In this document: piece by piece, positions 8,770 to 17,777 of the stretch
Layout: each line of letters opens with the position of its first letter
How positions within the stretch are numbered: position 1 is the first letter of the stretch
Assembly (NCBI RefSeq): GCF_000331995.1
Contig: NC_020134.1
Location: forward strand, 1,091,465-1,155,464
Direction of reading: 5' to 3'
Length of the DNA: 64,000 nt
DNA from: Thermoclostridium stercorarium subsp. stercorarium DSM 8532
Lineage (GTDB): Bacteria > Bacillota > Clostridia > DSM-8532
Made by a program: the position numbers and the translations under genes
The notes under the pieces: generated by a model
Database searches by the model: none
What the model was told of the DNA's origin: nothing
Seen by the model: the letters and a program-made list of their open reading frames with translations, nothing else

Positions 8770-9957
8770 TTAATTTATTTGAAAAGCAGAATTACGTATA
8801 TTTCCGTGAACATTCCTTATATCTGTGTTTTCAAACCTGATTACGGTATACGGCCATGTAATTACCTGAGTTACCAGCATTCCAGGTTCGGGGCTTTGAA
8901 CCGTCGCATAAATGTAAACATCACCGGTTTTGTTTTTTGCCACTCTGTCGATTGTTACCCTGTAACCGCCGGTATTCCTTTGTCCCGCAGCTACAAGGGC
9001 ATAGACAAAATTATCTTTGATCGTGTAATGAATTCCTGCCTGAGTGTATAACCGGCTTACCCATGCGGACAGTTCTTCATCGGATGCGACGGTGTCGGGT
9101 GTTACTATTTCAAAACCAATTTCTTCCGTGCTTTCCTCTGCGGAATTTTCTATAACTCCGTCCACAGTAAAATCGCCGTCAATCGCTATCAGTTTGCAGG
9201 GATATGTTATTACAGAGATAACACTTGAGTCGGGATTAGGTTCGTTTATTTTGGCAACCAAATAAACCTTTCCGGGATAAATAACGGTTGCGCTTTCGAT
9301 TTCCACCGAATATCCGCCTGTTGGTTTTTCCCCTGCACAAACCAGCACATAGGTTTTGTTGTCCAATGTTTTCTGGTAAATTCCCATATTGTCTCTGTTT
9401 TCCTGTACCCAGGAATAAAGCTCTTCGTTTTCAGACAACCCTAAAATATCTATTTCTTTATATTCCGCCGGCCTTTCAACGGGAACTGTTACCGTTTCGG
9501 TTTCGGCTTTGACCAGAACGGATTTGTTTGCGCCGTCCCATTCCACAACAGCACCAAGGCCTTCGGCTGCAAAACGCAGAGGCACATAAACTTTTCCGTC
9601 CTGTATAAACGGCTCCACGTCCATTTCAATTGATTCCATTATTCCTGCAGGCTGGTTCTTTCTTTGAACTGATGCGTTTTTTTCGCCGATGAAAAATTTA
9701 ACCGTTGAATTAGCTCCGTCAATTGTAATGGTTCCGGTTTCCCGGTCGAAAACCGTTACAACACCCAATTTATTAAAAAAATCGGAGTCGGTGGGTATCA
9801 TTATTCTTTGATTTTTAAATATGGGCGATGTTGTAAGTTCAATTCCTTCGCCGCTGACATCGATAAATACCGTTACATCCCGGTCCGCCTGAGCGGTTGA
9901 GGGAAATACCGACAGCAAAAGCATTAATGATAAAATCAGGATGTGAATTTTCTTCAT
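8770..9957 (-). CDS. Secreted copper-amine-oxidase-like stalk domain protein with two PrcB-type domains
   Basis: This is a predicted exported protein of 395 residues. The chosen ATG has AAAGGAG eight bases upstream and starts a standard signal peptide (M-K-K-I-H-I-L-I-L, cleavage after A-Q-A). Residues about 30-150 match the stalk domain named after copper amine oxidase (repeated I-x-V-P-L-R-F-A-A-E-G-L-G-A type segment). Two similar modules follow, each with T-G-G-Y-x-V-x-I and then V-I-T-[YW]-P, the PrcB C-terminal type, at about 200-275 and 305-385. In clostridia such proteins are surface or spore-associated. The function is unknown. It is a single gene ended by its own hairpin. Confidence 0.82.
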   Translation of the reverse strand: MKKIHILILSLMLLLSVFPSTAQADRDVTVFIDVSGEGIELTTSPIFKNQRIMIPTDSDFFNKLGVVTVFDRETGTITIDGANSTVKFFIGEKNASVQRKNQPAGIMESIEMDVEPFIQDGKVYVPLRFAAEGLGAVVEWDGANKSVLVKAETETVTVPVERPAEYKEIDILGLSENEELYSWVQENRDNMGIYQKTLDNKTYVLVCAGEKPTGGYSVEIESATVIYPGKVYLVAKINEPNPDSSVISVITYPCKLIAIDGDFTVDGVIENSAEESTEEIGFEIVTPDTVASDEELSAWVSRLYTQAGIHYTIKDNFVYALVAAGQRNTGGYRVTIDRVAKNKTGDVYIYATVQSPEPGMLVTQVITWPYTVIRFENTDIRNVHGNIRNSAFQIN

Positions 9958-10354
9958 GTCATCAACTCCTTTAACCACTTTTTTGTCTCTGTCACTGTAT
10001 TAGACCGAAATCAGCGAAAACGGTTCGCATTTTTCGGAATTTGTAACCATATTGTAATATAAGCCGTTGTATACGAATAAACAAAAGCGGCCGATTTTAT
10101 AACCATTCTTTCTCTTTACATTGCCAAAAAGGAAAGGTAATATTATAAGAGCGGCGTGCAATCGGAGGTATTGACATGTCTTTTTCGCTTTTTTGCAATA
10201 AAACGAAAATTTGATAATCAGTAAAATTTATCGTCCATCATTTTTGGCTTTCGGCGCACATTGATAAAGAGAGTGCAGGGGTTGGTTTGCACTCTTTGTT
10301 TGGGGTTGTTTTGTTTTACCGTTTGATGCGACAACCGGGGAGGTTTTTGTATTT
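9958..10354. other. Divergent intergenic region before the ABC exporter operon
   Basis: No gene is seen in this stretch. A possible promoter reads TTGACA (10171-10176) with a weak TGCAAT 17 bases later. A hairpin with an 8 to 10-base-pair stem (10268-10277 with 10288-10297) and a G-rich loop lies in the leader of the exporter operon and could act as an attenuator. No known riboswitch pattern is recognised. Confidence 0.4.
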
Positions 10355-12160
10355 ATGAAAAAGCTCAGGATTTTGAAGGATTTCATGAAAGGAAACCTGT
10401 TTAAGTATTTTGCAGCCGTTATATTTTCCGGCATAGCGGTTGTATTTTCAATTTTAAGTCCGATGGTAATCAGCTTTACCGTGGATTCGGTTATAGGTGA
10501 CGAACCCATGGACTTACCCGCTTGGCTTATGAAACTGGTTTCTGATTTTGGCGGAAGGGATGCCTTAAGAGGAAATATATGGGTTTTGGGGCTTCTGTTT
10601 GTTTTTCTTACATTGATGACAGGTGTTTTTCAGTATATAAAAAACCGCTGGTTTGCGGTAAGTACCGAAAATGCCACGAAAAATATCCGGGATGCGTTAT
10701 ATGATCATCTGCAACATATGGAATATTACGAACATGTCAGATCGCAGACCGGTGATCTCACCCAGAGGTGCACCGCGGACGTGGAAACCGTTCGGAAATT
10801 CATGGCAAACCAGGTTACACAGGTCGGTGAAATATTGTTTACAGTAGCCGTCACTCTTGTGGTAATGGTGCGCCTGAATGTCGAACTCACGTTGTACTCC
10901 CTTTGCGTAGTTCCTTTTATTTTCCTTGCTTCGGTGATATTTTTCACAAAGGTCAAAAAAACTTTTCTGGAAGTTGAGGAGGCAGACTCGGAACTGCATG
11001 CGACGCTTCAGGAGAATTTGACGGGGGTACGTGTCGTCAGGGCTTTCGGAAGGCAGGAATACGAAATTGAAAAATTTAACGGAAAGAATGAAAAGTACAG
11101 GGACAAAATACGGGAATTGAACGAACTTATGGCGTGGTACTGGTCAATGAGCGATTTGTTGTGCATGGCCCAGGCGATGCTTGTGCTGTTTATTTCGGTA
11201 AGCTGGGCAGCAAACGGCAGAATTACCCTTGGAACGGTTATTCTTTTCATAACATACATAAGAAACCTGATATGGCCGATACGCCAGCTAGGAAGAGTTA
11301 TTTCGGACATGGGTCAGGCCCTTGTGGCTTTCGGGAGAATTGTCGAAATACTTGAAAAACCGGCGGAGCCAAAATTCACTCAGGGGCTTACGCCTGAAAT
11401 TAAGGGGCATATAGTGTTTGAAAACGTAAGTTTCCGGTATCCTGACGGAACAAACCCCATTAGGGATATTTCCTTTGAAGTAAAGCCTGGGCAGACAGTG
11501 GGAATCCTGGGGCCTACCGGATGTGGAAAGTCTTCCCTGGTGCATCTGCTGGTGCGGCTTTTTGACTATCAGGAAGGTTCAATAAAGATTGACGGGTATG
11601 AATTAAAAGACATAGACAAGAAATGGCTGAGAAGCCACATAGGAATAGTGCTTCAGGAACCGTTCCTTTTTTCGAAAACGGTGCTTGAAAACATAAAGCT
11701 TGCAAAACCTGACGCAACTATGACCGAAGTGGAACATGCAGCCAGAATTGCTGCCATACATGACACAATAATGTCATTTGAAAAAGGATACAAAACCCTG
11801 GTCGGAGAACGAGGGGTAACCCTTTCGGGAGGTCAGGTCCAGCGTGTCGCAATAGCACGCACCGTTCTGAAAGAACACCCGATACTTATCTTTGATGATT
11901 CCCTCAGTGCGGTGGATATGGAAACCGATATCATGATCCGCCGGGCATTGAAGGAACGGGCAAAGGGTGTAACCACATTTATAATTTCTCACAGAATAAA
12001 CACTCTGGCTGAGGCCGATTTTATAGTGGTTATGGATAAAGGCAGGATTGTTCAGATGGGCACCCATGAGGAACTTATACGCCAGGAAGGCCTGTATTCG
12101 CGTATTTGGGCCATTCAGAGCGCTCTCGGGGAAGGGTTGGAGGTGAACGGAAATGAGTAA
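10355..12160 (+). CDS. Heterodimeric ABC exporter subunit with degenerate catalytic site
   Basis: This is a half-transporter of 601 residues with six membrane helices (residues 1-320) and an ATPase domain. Walker A is G-P-T-G-C-G-K-S near 386, the signature is L-S-G-G-Q, and Walker B is I-L-I-F-D-D. The catalytic glutamate after Walker B is replaced by Asp, as in the TM287-type subunit of bacterial heterodimeric exporters. The neighbouring gene supplies the second half, so one ATP site hydrolyses and the other only binds. Lipids or drugs are the usual substrates. The start follows GGGGAGG. The reading frame overlaps the next gene by 8 bases. Confidence 0.92.
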   Translation: MKKLRILKDFMKGNLFKYFAAVIFSGIAVVFSILSPMVISFTVDSVIGDEPMDLPAWLMKLVSDFGGRDALRGNIWVLGLLFVFLTLMTGVFQYIKNRWFAVSTENATKNIRDALYDHLQHMEYYEHVRSQTGDLTQRCTADVETVRKFMANQVTQVGEILFTVAVTLVVMVRLNVELTLYSLCVVPFIFLASVIFFTKVKKTFLEVEEADSELHATLQENLTGVRVVRAFGRQEYEIEKFNGKNEKYRDKIRELNELMAWYWSMSDLLCMAQAMLVLFISVSWAANGRITLGTVILFITYIRNLIWPIRQLGRVISDMGQALVAFGRIVEILEKPAEPKFTQGLTPEIKGHIVFENVSFRYPDGTNPIRDISFEVKPGQTVGILGPTGCGKSSLVHLLVRLFDYQEGSIKIDGYELKDIDKKWLRSHIGIVLQEPFLFSKTVLENIKLAKPDATMTEVEHAARIAAIHDTIMSFEKGYKTLVGERGVTLSGGQVQRVAIARTVLKEHPILIFDDSLSAVDMETDIMIRRALKERAKGVTTFIISHRINTLAEADFIVVMDKGRIVQMGTHEELIRQEGLYSRIWAIQSALGEGLEVNGNE

Positions 12161-13985
12161 TAACACATTTCAGGAGGAAGTATTTTCAAAAGGTGTTAAC
12201 ATAGATTTGTGGAAAAAGCTTTTGAAATATGCGAAACCGTATACAAAGGAATTGATACTGCTGAGTTTTTTCATGGCAATGCTGGCGGCATTTGATGCAA
12301 TTATTCCGCTTATGCAGAGATATGCCATAGACAATTTTATTGTTGTGCATTCCACGTCAGGCGCTGCGGTGTTTTTTGCCGTTTACGTTCTGGTTGTGGT
12401 TTTGCAGACTATTATAATCAAGGTTATGATTTCATGCGCCGGATATGTGGAAACAGGAATATGCTATGACATAAGGAAAGACGGGTTCGAACATCTTCAG
12501 CGGCTTTCTTTCTCGTATTATGACACAACCCCGGTGGGTTGGATGATGTCGAGGCTGACGTCGGACATATGGAGGCTTGGCAACACGCTGTCATGGGGAT
12601 TGGTTGACTTTGCCTGGGGCTTTTGCATGATGGTTATTACAAGTATAGTAATGCTGGTACTCGAATGGAAGCTGGCGCTGCTTACATTTACCGTAATTCC
12701 CCTTTTGTTCGTGGTTAGCATTTATTTTCAGAAAAGAATACTTCTGAACCACCGCGACATCCGTAAAACAAACTCCCTGATAACTGCCGCGTTCAACGAA
12801 GGAATTCAGGGAGTGAAAACCACAAAGACTCTTGTACGGGAAGAGGGTAATCTGGAGGATTTCATGAAACTTACAGGCGAAATGAACCGGAAATCAATAA
12901 GCGCCGCGACCTTTGCCGCAATATACATGCCCATTGTAACCCTTCTTGGAAGCATAGCCGCGGGCATAGTGCTGTGGAAGGGCGGAAACAGGCTTATGGC
13001 AGGAACACTGAGCTATGGTACGCTGGCGGCATTTATATCCTATGCCATACAGTTTTTCTTTCCGATAAGGGATATGGCAAGAATTTTCACCGATCTTCAG
13101 TCTGCGCAGGCTTCGGCGGAGCGGATAATGTCACTGCTGGAGACAAAGCCCGACATAGTGGACGACGAGGAGGAACTTGCCAGAAAGGGACTCAATGACA
13201 GAAGAAACTGGCCTAAAATAAAAGGGAACATAGTTTTTGAAAATGTTTCCTTTGCCTATAAAAACGGCGAAAAGGTGTTGGAAAACTTCAATCTGACGGT
13301 AAAGGCCGGGGAAAAGATCGCTCTTGTAGGCGATACCGGCGCAGGAAAGAGTACCATTGTTAACCTGGCCTGCAGATTTTACGAACCGACCGAAGGCAGG
13401 ATTTTGATTGACGGCTATGACTATACGAAAATGCCAATGATGTGGCTGCATTCAAATCTCGGCTATGTCCTTCAAACGCCGCACCTTTTCAGCGGCACCA
13501 TTAAGGAGAATATACTGTACGGTAAGCCCGACGCCACAGATGAGGAAATAATAAGAGCCAGCAAACTTGTAAACTTGCACGATATTGTGATGAAAATGGA
13601 AAAGGGATATGATACCCCTGTGGGGGAAGGTGGCTCGCTTTTATCCACAGGGGAAAAACAGCTTGTATCCTTTGCGAGGGCGATTATAGCCGATCCTGCC
13701 ATATTTGTCCTTGACGAGGCGACATCGTCGGTGGATACCGAAACCGAGCATCTGATTCAGGGCGCAATAGCCAACATACTCAAAAACAGAACCAGCTTTA
13801 TTATAGCCCACAGGCTTTCCACTATACGTTCATGTGACAGAATACTGGTAATAAGGGACGGCAAGATTATAGAGGAAGGAACCCATAAGGAGCTTCTGGC
13901 ACGCAAAGGCCACTATGCAAAGCTTTATACCAGCCAGTTTATGATGCAGTTAAATCATAATGATACGCTGTTTAACGAAAATTAA
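12153..13985 (+). CDS. Heterodimeric ABC exporter subunit with active Walker B and altered signature
   Basis: This is the partner half-transporter, 610 residues, with six helices and a C-terminal ATPase. Walker A is G-D-T-G-A-G-K-S near 394 and Walker B is V-L-D-E-A-T-S-S with an intact catalytic Glu. The signature is altered to L-L-S-T-G-E-K-Q instead of L-S-G-G-Q. An altered signature here faces the degenerate Walker B of the first subunit, exactly the pairing known for TM287/TM288 and LmrCD-type exporters. The start overlaps the end of the upstream gene, so the two are co-translated. A terminator follows. Confidence 0.92.
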   Translation: MSNNTFQEEVFSKGVNIDLWKKLLKYAKPYTKELILLSFFMAMLAAFDAIIPLMQRYAIDNFIVVHSTSGAAVFFAVYVLVVVLQTIIIKVMISCAGYVETGICYDIRKDGFEHLQRLSFSYYDTTPVGWMMSRLTSDIWRLGNTLSWGLVDFAWGFCMMVITSIVMLVLEWKLALLTFTVIPLLFVVSIYFQKRILLNHRDIRKTNSLITAAFNEGIQGVKTTKTLVREEGNLEDFMKLTGEMNRKSISAATFAAIYMPIVTLLGSIAAGIVLWKGGNRLMAGTLSYGTLAAFISYAIQFFFPIRDMARIFTDLQSAQASAERIMSLLETKPDIVDDEEELARKGLNDRRNWPKIKGNIVFENVSFAYKNGEKVLENFNLTVKAGEKIALVGDTGAGKSTIVNLACRFYEPTEGRILIDGYDYTKMPMMWLHSNLGYVLQTPHLFSGTIKENILYGKPDATDEEIIRASKLVNLHDIVMKMEKGYDTPVGEGGSLLSTGEKQLVSFARAIIADPAIFVLDEATSSVDTETEHLIQGAIANILKNRTSFIIAHRLSTIRSCDRILVIRDGKIIEEGTHKELLARKGHYAKLYTSQFMMQLNHNDTLFNEN

Positions 13986-14024
13986 GAAGCTGAGACTTTG
14001 AACCGGCCCCGAAATCGCACAAAT

Positions 14025-14050
14025 CCGGCTGTTTTGAGGCCGGTTTTTTT
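14025..14050 (+). terminator. Terminator of the ABC exporter operon
   Basis: A 5-base-pair GC stem (14025-14029 with 14039-14043) is followed by seven T. An alternative longer pairing starts near 14000. Confidence 0.7.
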
Positions 14051-14132
14051 CATGGCCGGATACGGCTCAAAGGGGGAATGGGGCTTGAAGGCGCAGATAC
14101 TTGCCTTTTGAAGTTTATGCCGCCAAAATGGA

Positions 14133-14163
14133 GTTTAAAATTGGGTTTTTGTTTAAAATTGGG
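14133..14163 (+). repeat. Short direct repeat upstream of the DUF4097 gene
   Basis: The 13-base unit GTTTAAAATTGGG occurs twice (14133-14145 and 14151-14163), 18 bases apart, about 85 bases before the DUF4097 gene. It could be a tandem binding site for a regulator. Confidence 0.45.
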
Positions 14164-14245
14164 CAATATTATTGTAAAAGCTGTATATTTATGTTAAAAA
14201 GTAAGTGGGCGAAATTCTGGATATTTAAACCGGGAGGAATTTTCA

Positions 14246-15238
14246 ATGGGTATAATATCGGATTTAAAAAAAATGGGCGGCTATGTGGTAGATGAGGAAA
14301 GTGAGGTTTCGGCACACGAAAAGGATGAAATTTCGGTGGATGCGGATGCTGCGGATGTAAACATTTATACTCATGCTCACGACAGTGTAAAAGCCCGTCT
14401 GCACGGTAAGGTTATGGCAGCCAAAGAGTCCGCCGTACCATGCCTGGAACTGAAAGAATGCGACGGTGCAGTGGTTGTAAGGGTTAAATATCCTGAAAAT
14501 TTCAGTTTCCGTTTCTATTGTTCCGTGCAACTGGATGTTACAATACCCGAAAACTGGACGAATAAACTGCAGATCAGTACCGTATCAGGCGATATTTACG
14601 CAGACAAACTTACGGGTTCGGATATATTTGTAAAAAGCACTTCAGGAGATATAACAATACGGGACGTAACCGGAAAAAATATCACATCCGGAACTGTTTC
14701 GGGCGAAACCGAGATAAATAAGGCTGACGGAGAGAACGGATTTTTTGAGTCTGTTTCGGGGAGCATACGGACGGATGATGCGTCTTTTTTGTATAATTTT
14801 GAGGCAATAACGGTATCGGGGGATTTAAAAATTAATAGGCTGGAATGCGCCACGGCAAAAGCCGGGACAACCTCGGGAGATATTGAAATGGCCTGTGTAA
14901 GTGCCGGGAACGTCAAGGCTGAGACAGGCTCAGGTGACATAAAAATACGGATTGGAAAGGGTTCTTTGGAATTGATAACGTCTTCGGGTAATATAAAGGC
15001 AGAAGTAGATGAAGGTTTTAATTCAATTAAGGCGCGAAGCGTGTCGGGGGACATTAAACTCCATTTACCTGCAGCCAGTGAGTTTTCCCTGAAAGCAGAA
15101 AGCGTTTCCGGGGATATAAAATGCAATTTTCCGGTCAGGGTTGTTTCGGCCGACGACAACTGCCTGACGGGCGTTACGGGAAGCGGACGCGGTGAAATTG
15201 CCGCCAGTTCGGTATCCGGTGATGTTCTGATAACTTAA
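14246..15238 (+). CDS. DUF4097 family beta-strand repeat protein
   Basis: This protein of 330 residues is built of repeated short beta strands with the recurring pattern V-S-G-D-I or T-S-G-D-I (at least ten copies), the hallmark of DUF4097/YvlB-type proteins. The repeats would stack into a beta-solenoid. There is no signal peptide or membrane helix, so it may be cytoplasmic or membrane-associated through partners. YvlB-like proteins are often linked to envelope stress operons, but here the gene is alone behind the exporter operon. The start follows GGGAGGAATTTTCA. Confidence 0.8.
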   Translation: MGIISDLKKMGGYVVDEESEVSAHEKDEISVDADAADVNIYTHAHDSVKARLHGKVMAAKESAVPCLELKECDGAVVVRVKYPENFSFRFYCSVQLDVTIPENWTNKLQISTVSGDIYADKLTGSDIFVKSTSGDITIRDVTGKNITSGTVSGETEINKADGENGFFESVSGSIRTDDASFLYNFEAITVSGDLKINRLECATAKAGTTSGDIEMACVSAGNVKAETGSGDIKIRIGKGSLELITSSGNIKAEVDEGFNSIKARSVSGDIKLHLPAASEFSLKAESVSGDIKCNFPVRVVSADDNCLTGVTGSGRGEIAASSVSGDVLIT

Positions 15239-15327
15239 CTGATATTTTAGTTCCAGCGTTTGTTCATGACAAATGATTTTATTCCTGCAGAATATTCCAT
15301 TTGCGCGCGGTATGAATGACAGTTTTT

Positions 15328-15354
15328 ACCTGTGCAGTTGGCACAAGTCTTTTT
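15328..15354 (+). terminator. Weak terminator after the DUF4097 gene
   Basis: A stem of 8 pairs with one mismatch (15328-15335 with 15341-15348) is followed by CTTTTT. Confidence 0.4.
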
Positions 15355-15383
15355 AAATTTCCAGCGCGTTTTTTTATATATAA

Positions 15384-15412
15384 TTGACAGAAGGATAATA
15401 ATTTGATATTAT
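15384..15412 (+). promoter_or_regulatory. Promoter of the LacI regulator gene
   Basis: TTGACA (15384-15389) and TATTAT (15407-15412) are separated by 17 bases. Confidence 0.75.
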
Positions 15413-15426
15413 AAGTTTGAAGATTT

Positions 15427-15438
15427 AAAACGTTTACG
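15427..15438. promoter_or_regulatory. LacI-type operator (autoregulation)
   Basis: AAAACGTTTACG just downstream of the promoter has the palindromic A-A-A-C-G-T-T-T core of LacI-family operators. The same core precedes the iolM-like gene. Confidence 0.6.
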
Positions 15439-15455
15439 ATAAAAAGGATGCTAAA

Positions 15456-16454
15456 ATGGCTGTAACAATAAAGGACATTGCAAAAGTAGCTGGCGTATCC
15501 TACGCTACGGTTTCGCGGGCGCTGAATGATCACCCTGAAATCAGTGACGAAACTAAAAAAAGAATTAAGGAAATAGCAAAACAGATGGGTTATACCCCAA
15601 ATGCCGTTGCAAGAGGTCTGGTAAAAAAGAACACGAACATGATAGCCTTGCTGATACCTGACATAACAAATCCCTTTTACCCCGAGGTGGCGAGAGGGGT
15701 TGAAGATTTCGCGAGAGAGAACGGATATTGTGTTTTTCTGTGCAATACAAACTGGGACGAAAAAAATGAGCAGAAATACCTCAACATACTGAAAGAACGC
15801 AGGGTGGACGGCATAATCATAGCGCCTGTGTCGGTCGGCACGTACGAATACATTTCAAAGGAGAAAGAGGATATTCCCGTAGTTTATATAGGGAGCAGAA
15901 CAGAAGACGACACATCAAGCTATGTCGTAATTGACGATTTTAAAGCCGGCTATATAGCCACCGAGTATCTTATAAAGCTCGGGCACAGAAATATCGCATT
16001 CATTGGCGGGCATGACAGATCCACTTCCCATATGGACCGTATAAACGGGTATAAACGTGCGCTTATGGAAAACGGGCTTGAAGCCGACATAAACAGCATC
16101 ATGGGATACAGCTTCAAAAAAGAGAGCGGATACGGGACCTTTCTTGAGATGATTAAAAACAGAAAGGTGCCTTCGGCGATTGTCGCCGAAAATGACATTA
16201 TTGCCCTCGGAATAATGGAATCCGCTGAAAGACACGGTTACCGTGTGCCCGATGACATTTCGATAATAGGCATAGACGACATTGAATTCGGGGCTTTGCC
16301 GAAAATAAACCTTACAACGGTGGCGCAGCCAAAATTTGAAATCGGTCAGACGGCATGCAGCATACTTCTTGATTTAATTTCAGGAAGCGTGGATTCAAGG
16401 CGGGTAATACTCGAACCCTTTTTAATAGTAAGAGGCACGTGCAAAGAGGTATGA
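15456..16454 (+). CDS. LacI family transcriptional regulator of the inositol locus
   Basis: This is a 332-residue repressor. The N-terminal HTH (T-I-K-D-I-A-K-V-A-G-V-S-Y-A-T-V-S-R) and hinge helix (A-V-A-R-G-L) are canonical, followed by a periplasmic-binding-protein-like sensor domain. Matching operator cores lie between its promoter and start and before the downstream dehydrogenase gene, so it probably represses itself and the iolMNOG genes and is released by an inositol-derived ligand. The ligand is inferred from context only. The Thermotoga inositol locus uses a different regulator family. Confidence 0.88.
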   Translation: MAVTIKDIAKVAGVSYATVSRALNDHPEISDETKKRIKEIAKQMGYTPNAVARGLVKKNTNMIALLIPDITNPFYPEVARGVEDFARENGYCVFLCNTNWDEKNEQKYLNILKERRVDGIIIAPVSVGTYEYISKEKEDIPVVYIGSRTEDDTSSYVVIDDFKAGYIATEYLIKLGHRNIAFIGGHDRSTSHMDRINGYKRALMENGLEADINSIMGYSFKKESGYGTFLEMIKNRKVPSAIVAENDIIALGIMESAERHGYRVPDDISIIGIDDIEFGALPKINLTTVAQPKFEIGQTACSILLDLISGSVDSRRVILEPFLIVRGTCKEV

Positions 16455-16495
16455 ACGGTGCCCGTTGTGAGCTTGTACTCTATTTTGTTAGCGGT

Positions 16496-16520
16496 AACAG
16501 GAAATTTTTGCTCCTGTTTT
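16496..16520 (+). terminator. Possible weak terminator or attenuator between lacI and iolM
   Basis: A 7-base-pair stem (16496-16502 with 16512-16518) is followed by a short T stretch. It would partly separate regulator and catabolic gene expression. Confidence 0.35.
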
Positions 16521-16533
16521 CGTAAACGTTTGC
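16521..16533. promoter_or_regulatory. LacI-type operator upstream of the inositol operon
   Basis: CGTAAACGTTTGC lies 24 bases before the iolM-like start and shares the A-A-A-C-G-T-T-T core with the site before the regulator gene. Read on the other strand it also comes close to a CcpA catabolite site, so both controls are possible. Confidence 0.65.
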
Positions 16534-16556
16534 ATATATAAAAGGGGGTTTTTGCG

Positions 16557-17756
16557 ATGGAAGGTAAAATGAGAGGCGTAACGCTTATTGCCGACTGGGA
16601 GCCCAGGGAAGGTTTCAAACTGGGGCCGAAGGACATTGAAGGAAAGCAGACGTATCTTGGCAGCCAGGTATGGAGAAATCCAAGAATTGAAATTCGTGAG
16701 TACGACATTCCGAAACCCGGGCCGGGGGAAGTACTGGTTAAGGTTAAGGCCTGCGGTATTTGCGGTAGCGACGTGCATATGGCGCAGCCCGATGAGGAAG
16801 GCTATATATATTACCCGGGCTTAACGGGTTTTCCTGCAATTTTGGGGCATGAGCTTTCGGGAGTTGTGGTAGAAGCAGGACCCGGCGCTATAGACAAGGT
16901 AACAAATAAGCCTTTTAAAGGCGGGGAGATGGTATGTACCGAGGAAATGGTATGGTGCGGAGCCTGCCAGCCATGTGCGGACGGATTCCCCAACCACTGT
17001 GAGCGACTGGACGAGATAGGTTTCAATATAAACGGAGGTTTTGCAGATTATATTGTGCTCCCTGCAAAACTTCTGTGGAGCCTTGAACCGCTGAAAAAGA
17101 TGTATAAAACCGAAGAAGAAATTTTCCTTGCCGGATCTCTTGTAGAGCCTTTTTCAGTCGCATATACCGCAGTGATACAGAGAGGTGGCGGCATTAAACC
17201 CGGCGACAATGTGGTTATATGCGGTGGAGGCCCGATTGGAATTGCGGCGTGCGCAATCCTTAAACGGCAGGGTGCCGCAAGGGTTATTCTTTCAGAACCC
17301 CAGCCTGAAAGAGCACAGCTTGGAAAACTGATGGGCGCTGATTATATTATCGATCCGACAAAAGAAGATTTCGCAGAAAGAGTTCTTGAAATAACCGAGG
17401 GAATGGGAGCAAAACTGTACCTGGAAGCAACAGGACTGCCTTCGGTTGTGTACCCCGGAATTGAAAAGGCTATATGGGAAGGAAGAACGCTTGACAGCAC
17501 CGTTGTTGTTGTTGCAAGGGCAGCGGCTAAGATGCCTGTGACCGGTGAGGTGCTGCAGGTAAGAAGGGCTCAGATTGTCGGTTCTCAGGGACACTCAGGC
17601 GACGGAACATTCCCGAGGGTAATCCAGAGCATTGCTTCTGGAATGGATGTACTGCCTATGATTACAAAGAAGATTAAACTGGAAGAAGTTCCGGAAAACA
17701 TAGTCATGTTAAGAACCGACAGGAAAGAATGCAAGATTACCTGTGTCATGGATTAA
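16557..17756 (+). CDS. iolM: Scyllo-inosose 3-dehydrogenase, zinc-dependent (IolM-like)
   Basis: This is a medium-chain zinc alcohol dehydrogenase of 399 residues. The opening A-D-W-E-P-R-E-G-F-K-L-G-P-K-D-I-E-G-K and the segment C-G-S-D-V-H-M-A-Q-P-D-E-E-G-Y closely match my memory of Thermotoga maritima IolM (TM0412), which oxidises 2-keto-myo-inositol to a diketo-inositol. Catalytic zinc ligands are C66 and the G-H-E at 97-99. Structural zinc cysteines are C134, C137, C140 and C148. The nucleotide fold carries G-G-G-P-I-G near 223. Its neighbours are the other three enzymes of the same pathway, which strengthens the call beyond a generic dehydrogenase. The start follows AAGGGGGTTTTTGCG. 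Confidence 0.85.
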   Translation: MEGKMRGVTLIADWEPREGFKLGPKDIEGKQTYLGSQVWRNPRIEIREYDIPKPGPGEVLVKVKACGICGSDVHMAQPDEEGYIYYPGLTGFPAILGHELSGVVVEAGPGAIDKVTNKPFKGGEMVCTEEMVWCGACQPCADGFPNHCERLDEIGFNINGGFADYIVLPAKLLWSLEPLKKMYKTEEEIFLAGSLVEPFSVAYTAVIQRGGGIKPGDNVVICGGGPIGIAACAILKRQGAARVILSEPQPERAQLGKLMGADYIIDPTKEDFAERVLEITEGMGAKLYLEATGLPSVVYPGIEKAIWEGRTLDSTVVVVARAAAKMPVTGEVLQVRRAQIVGSQGHSGDGTFPRVIQSIASGMDVLPMITKKIKLEEVPENIVMLRTDRKECKITCVMD

Positions 17757-17777
17757 CCGAAAGGGGAGCAAGTAAAA

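Noticed and set aside
14101-14295. Small open frame before the DUF4097 gene
   Set aside because: It overlaps the true start and the direct repeat, and has no ribosome site.
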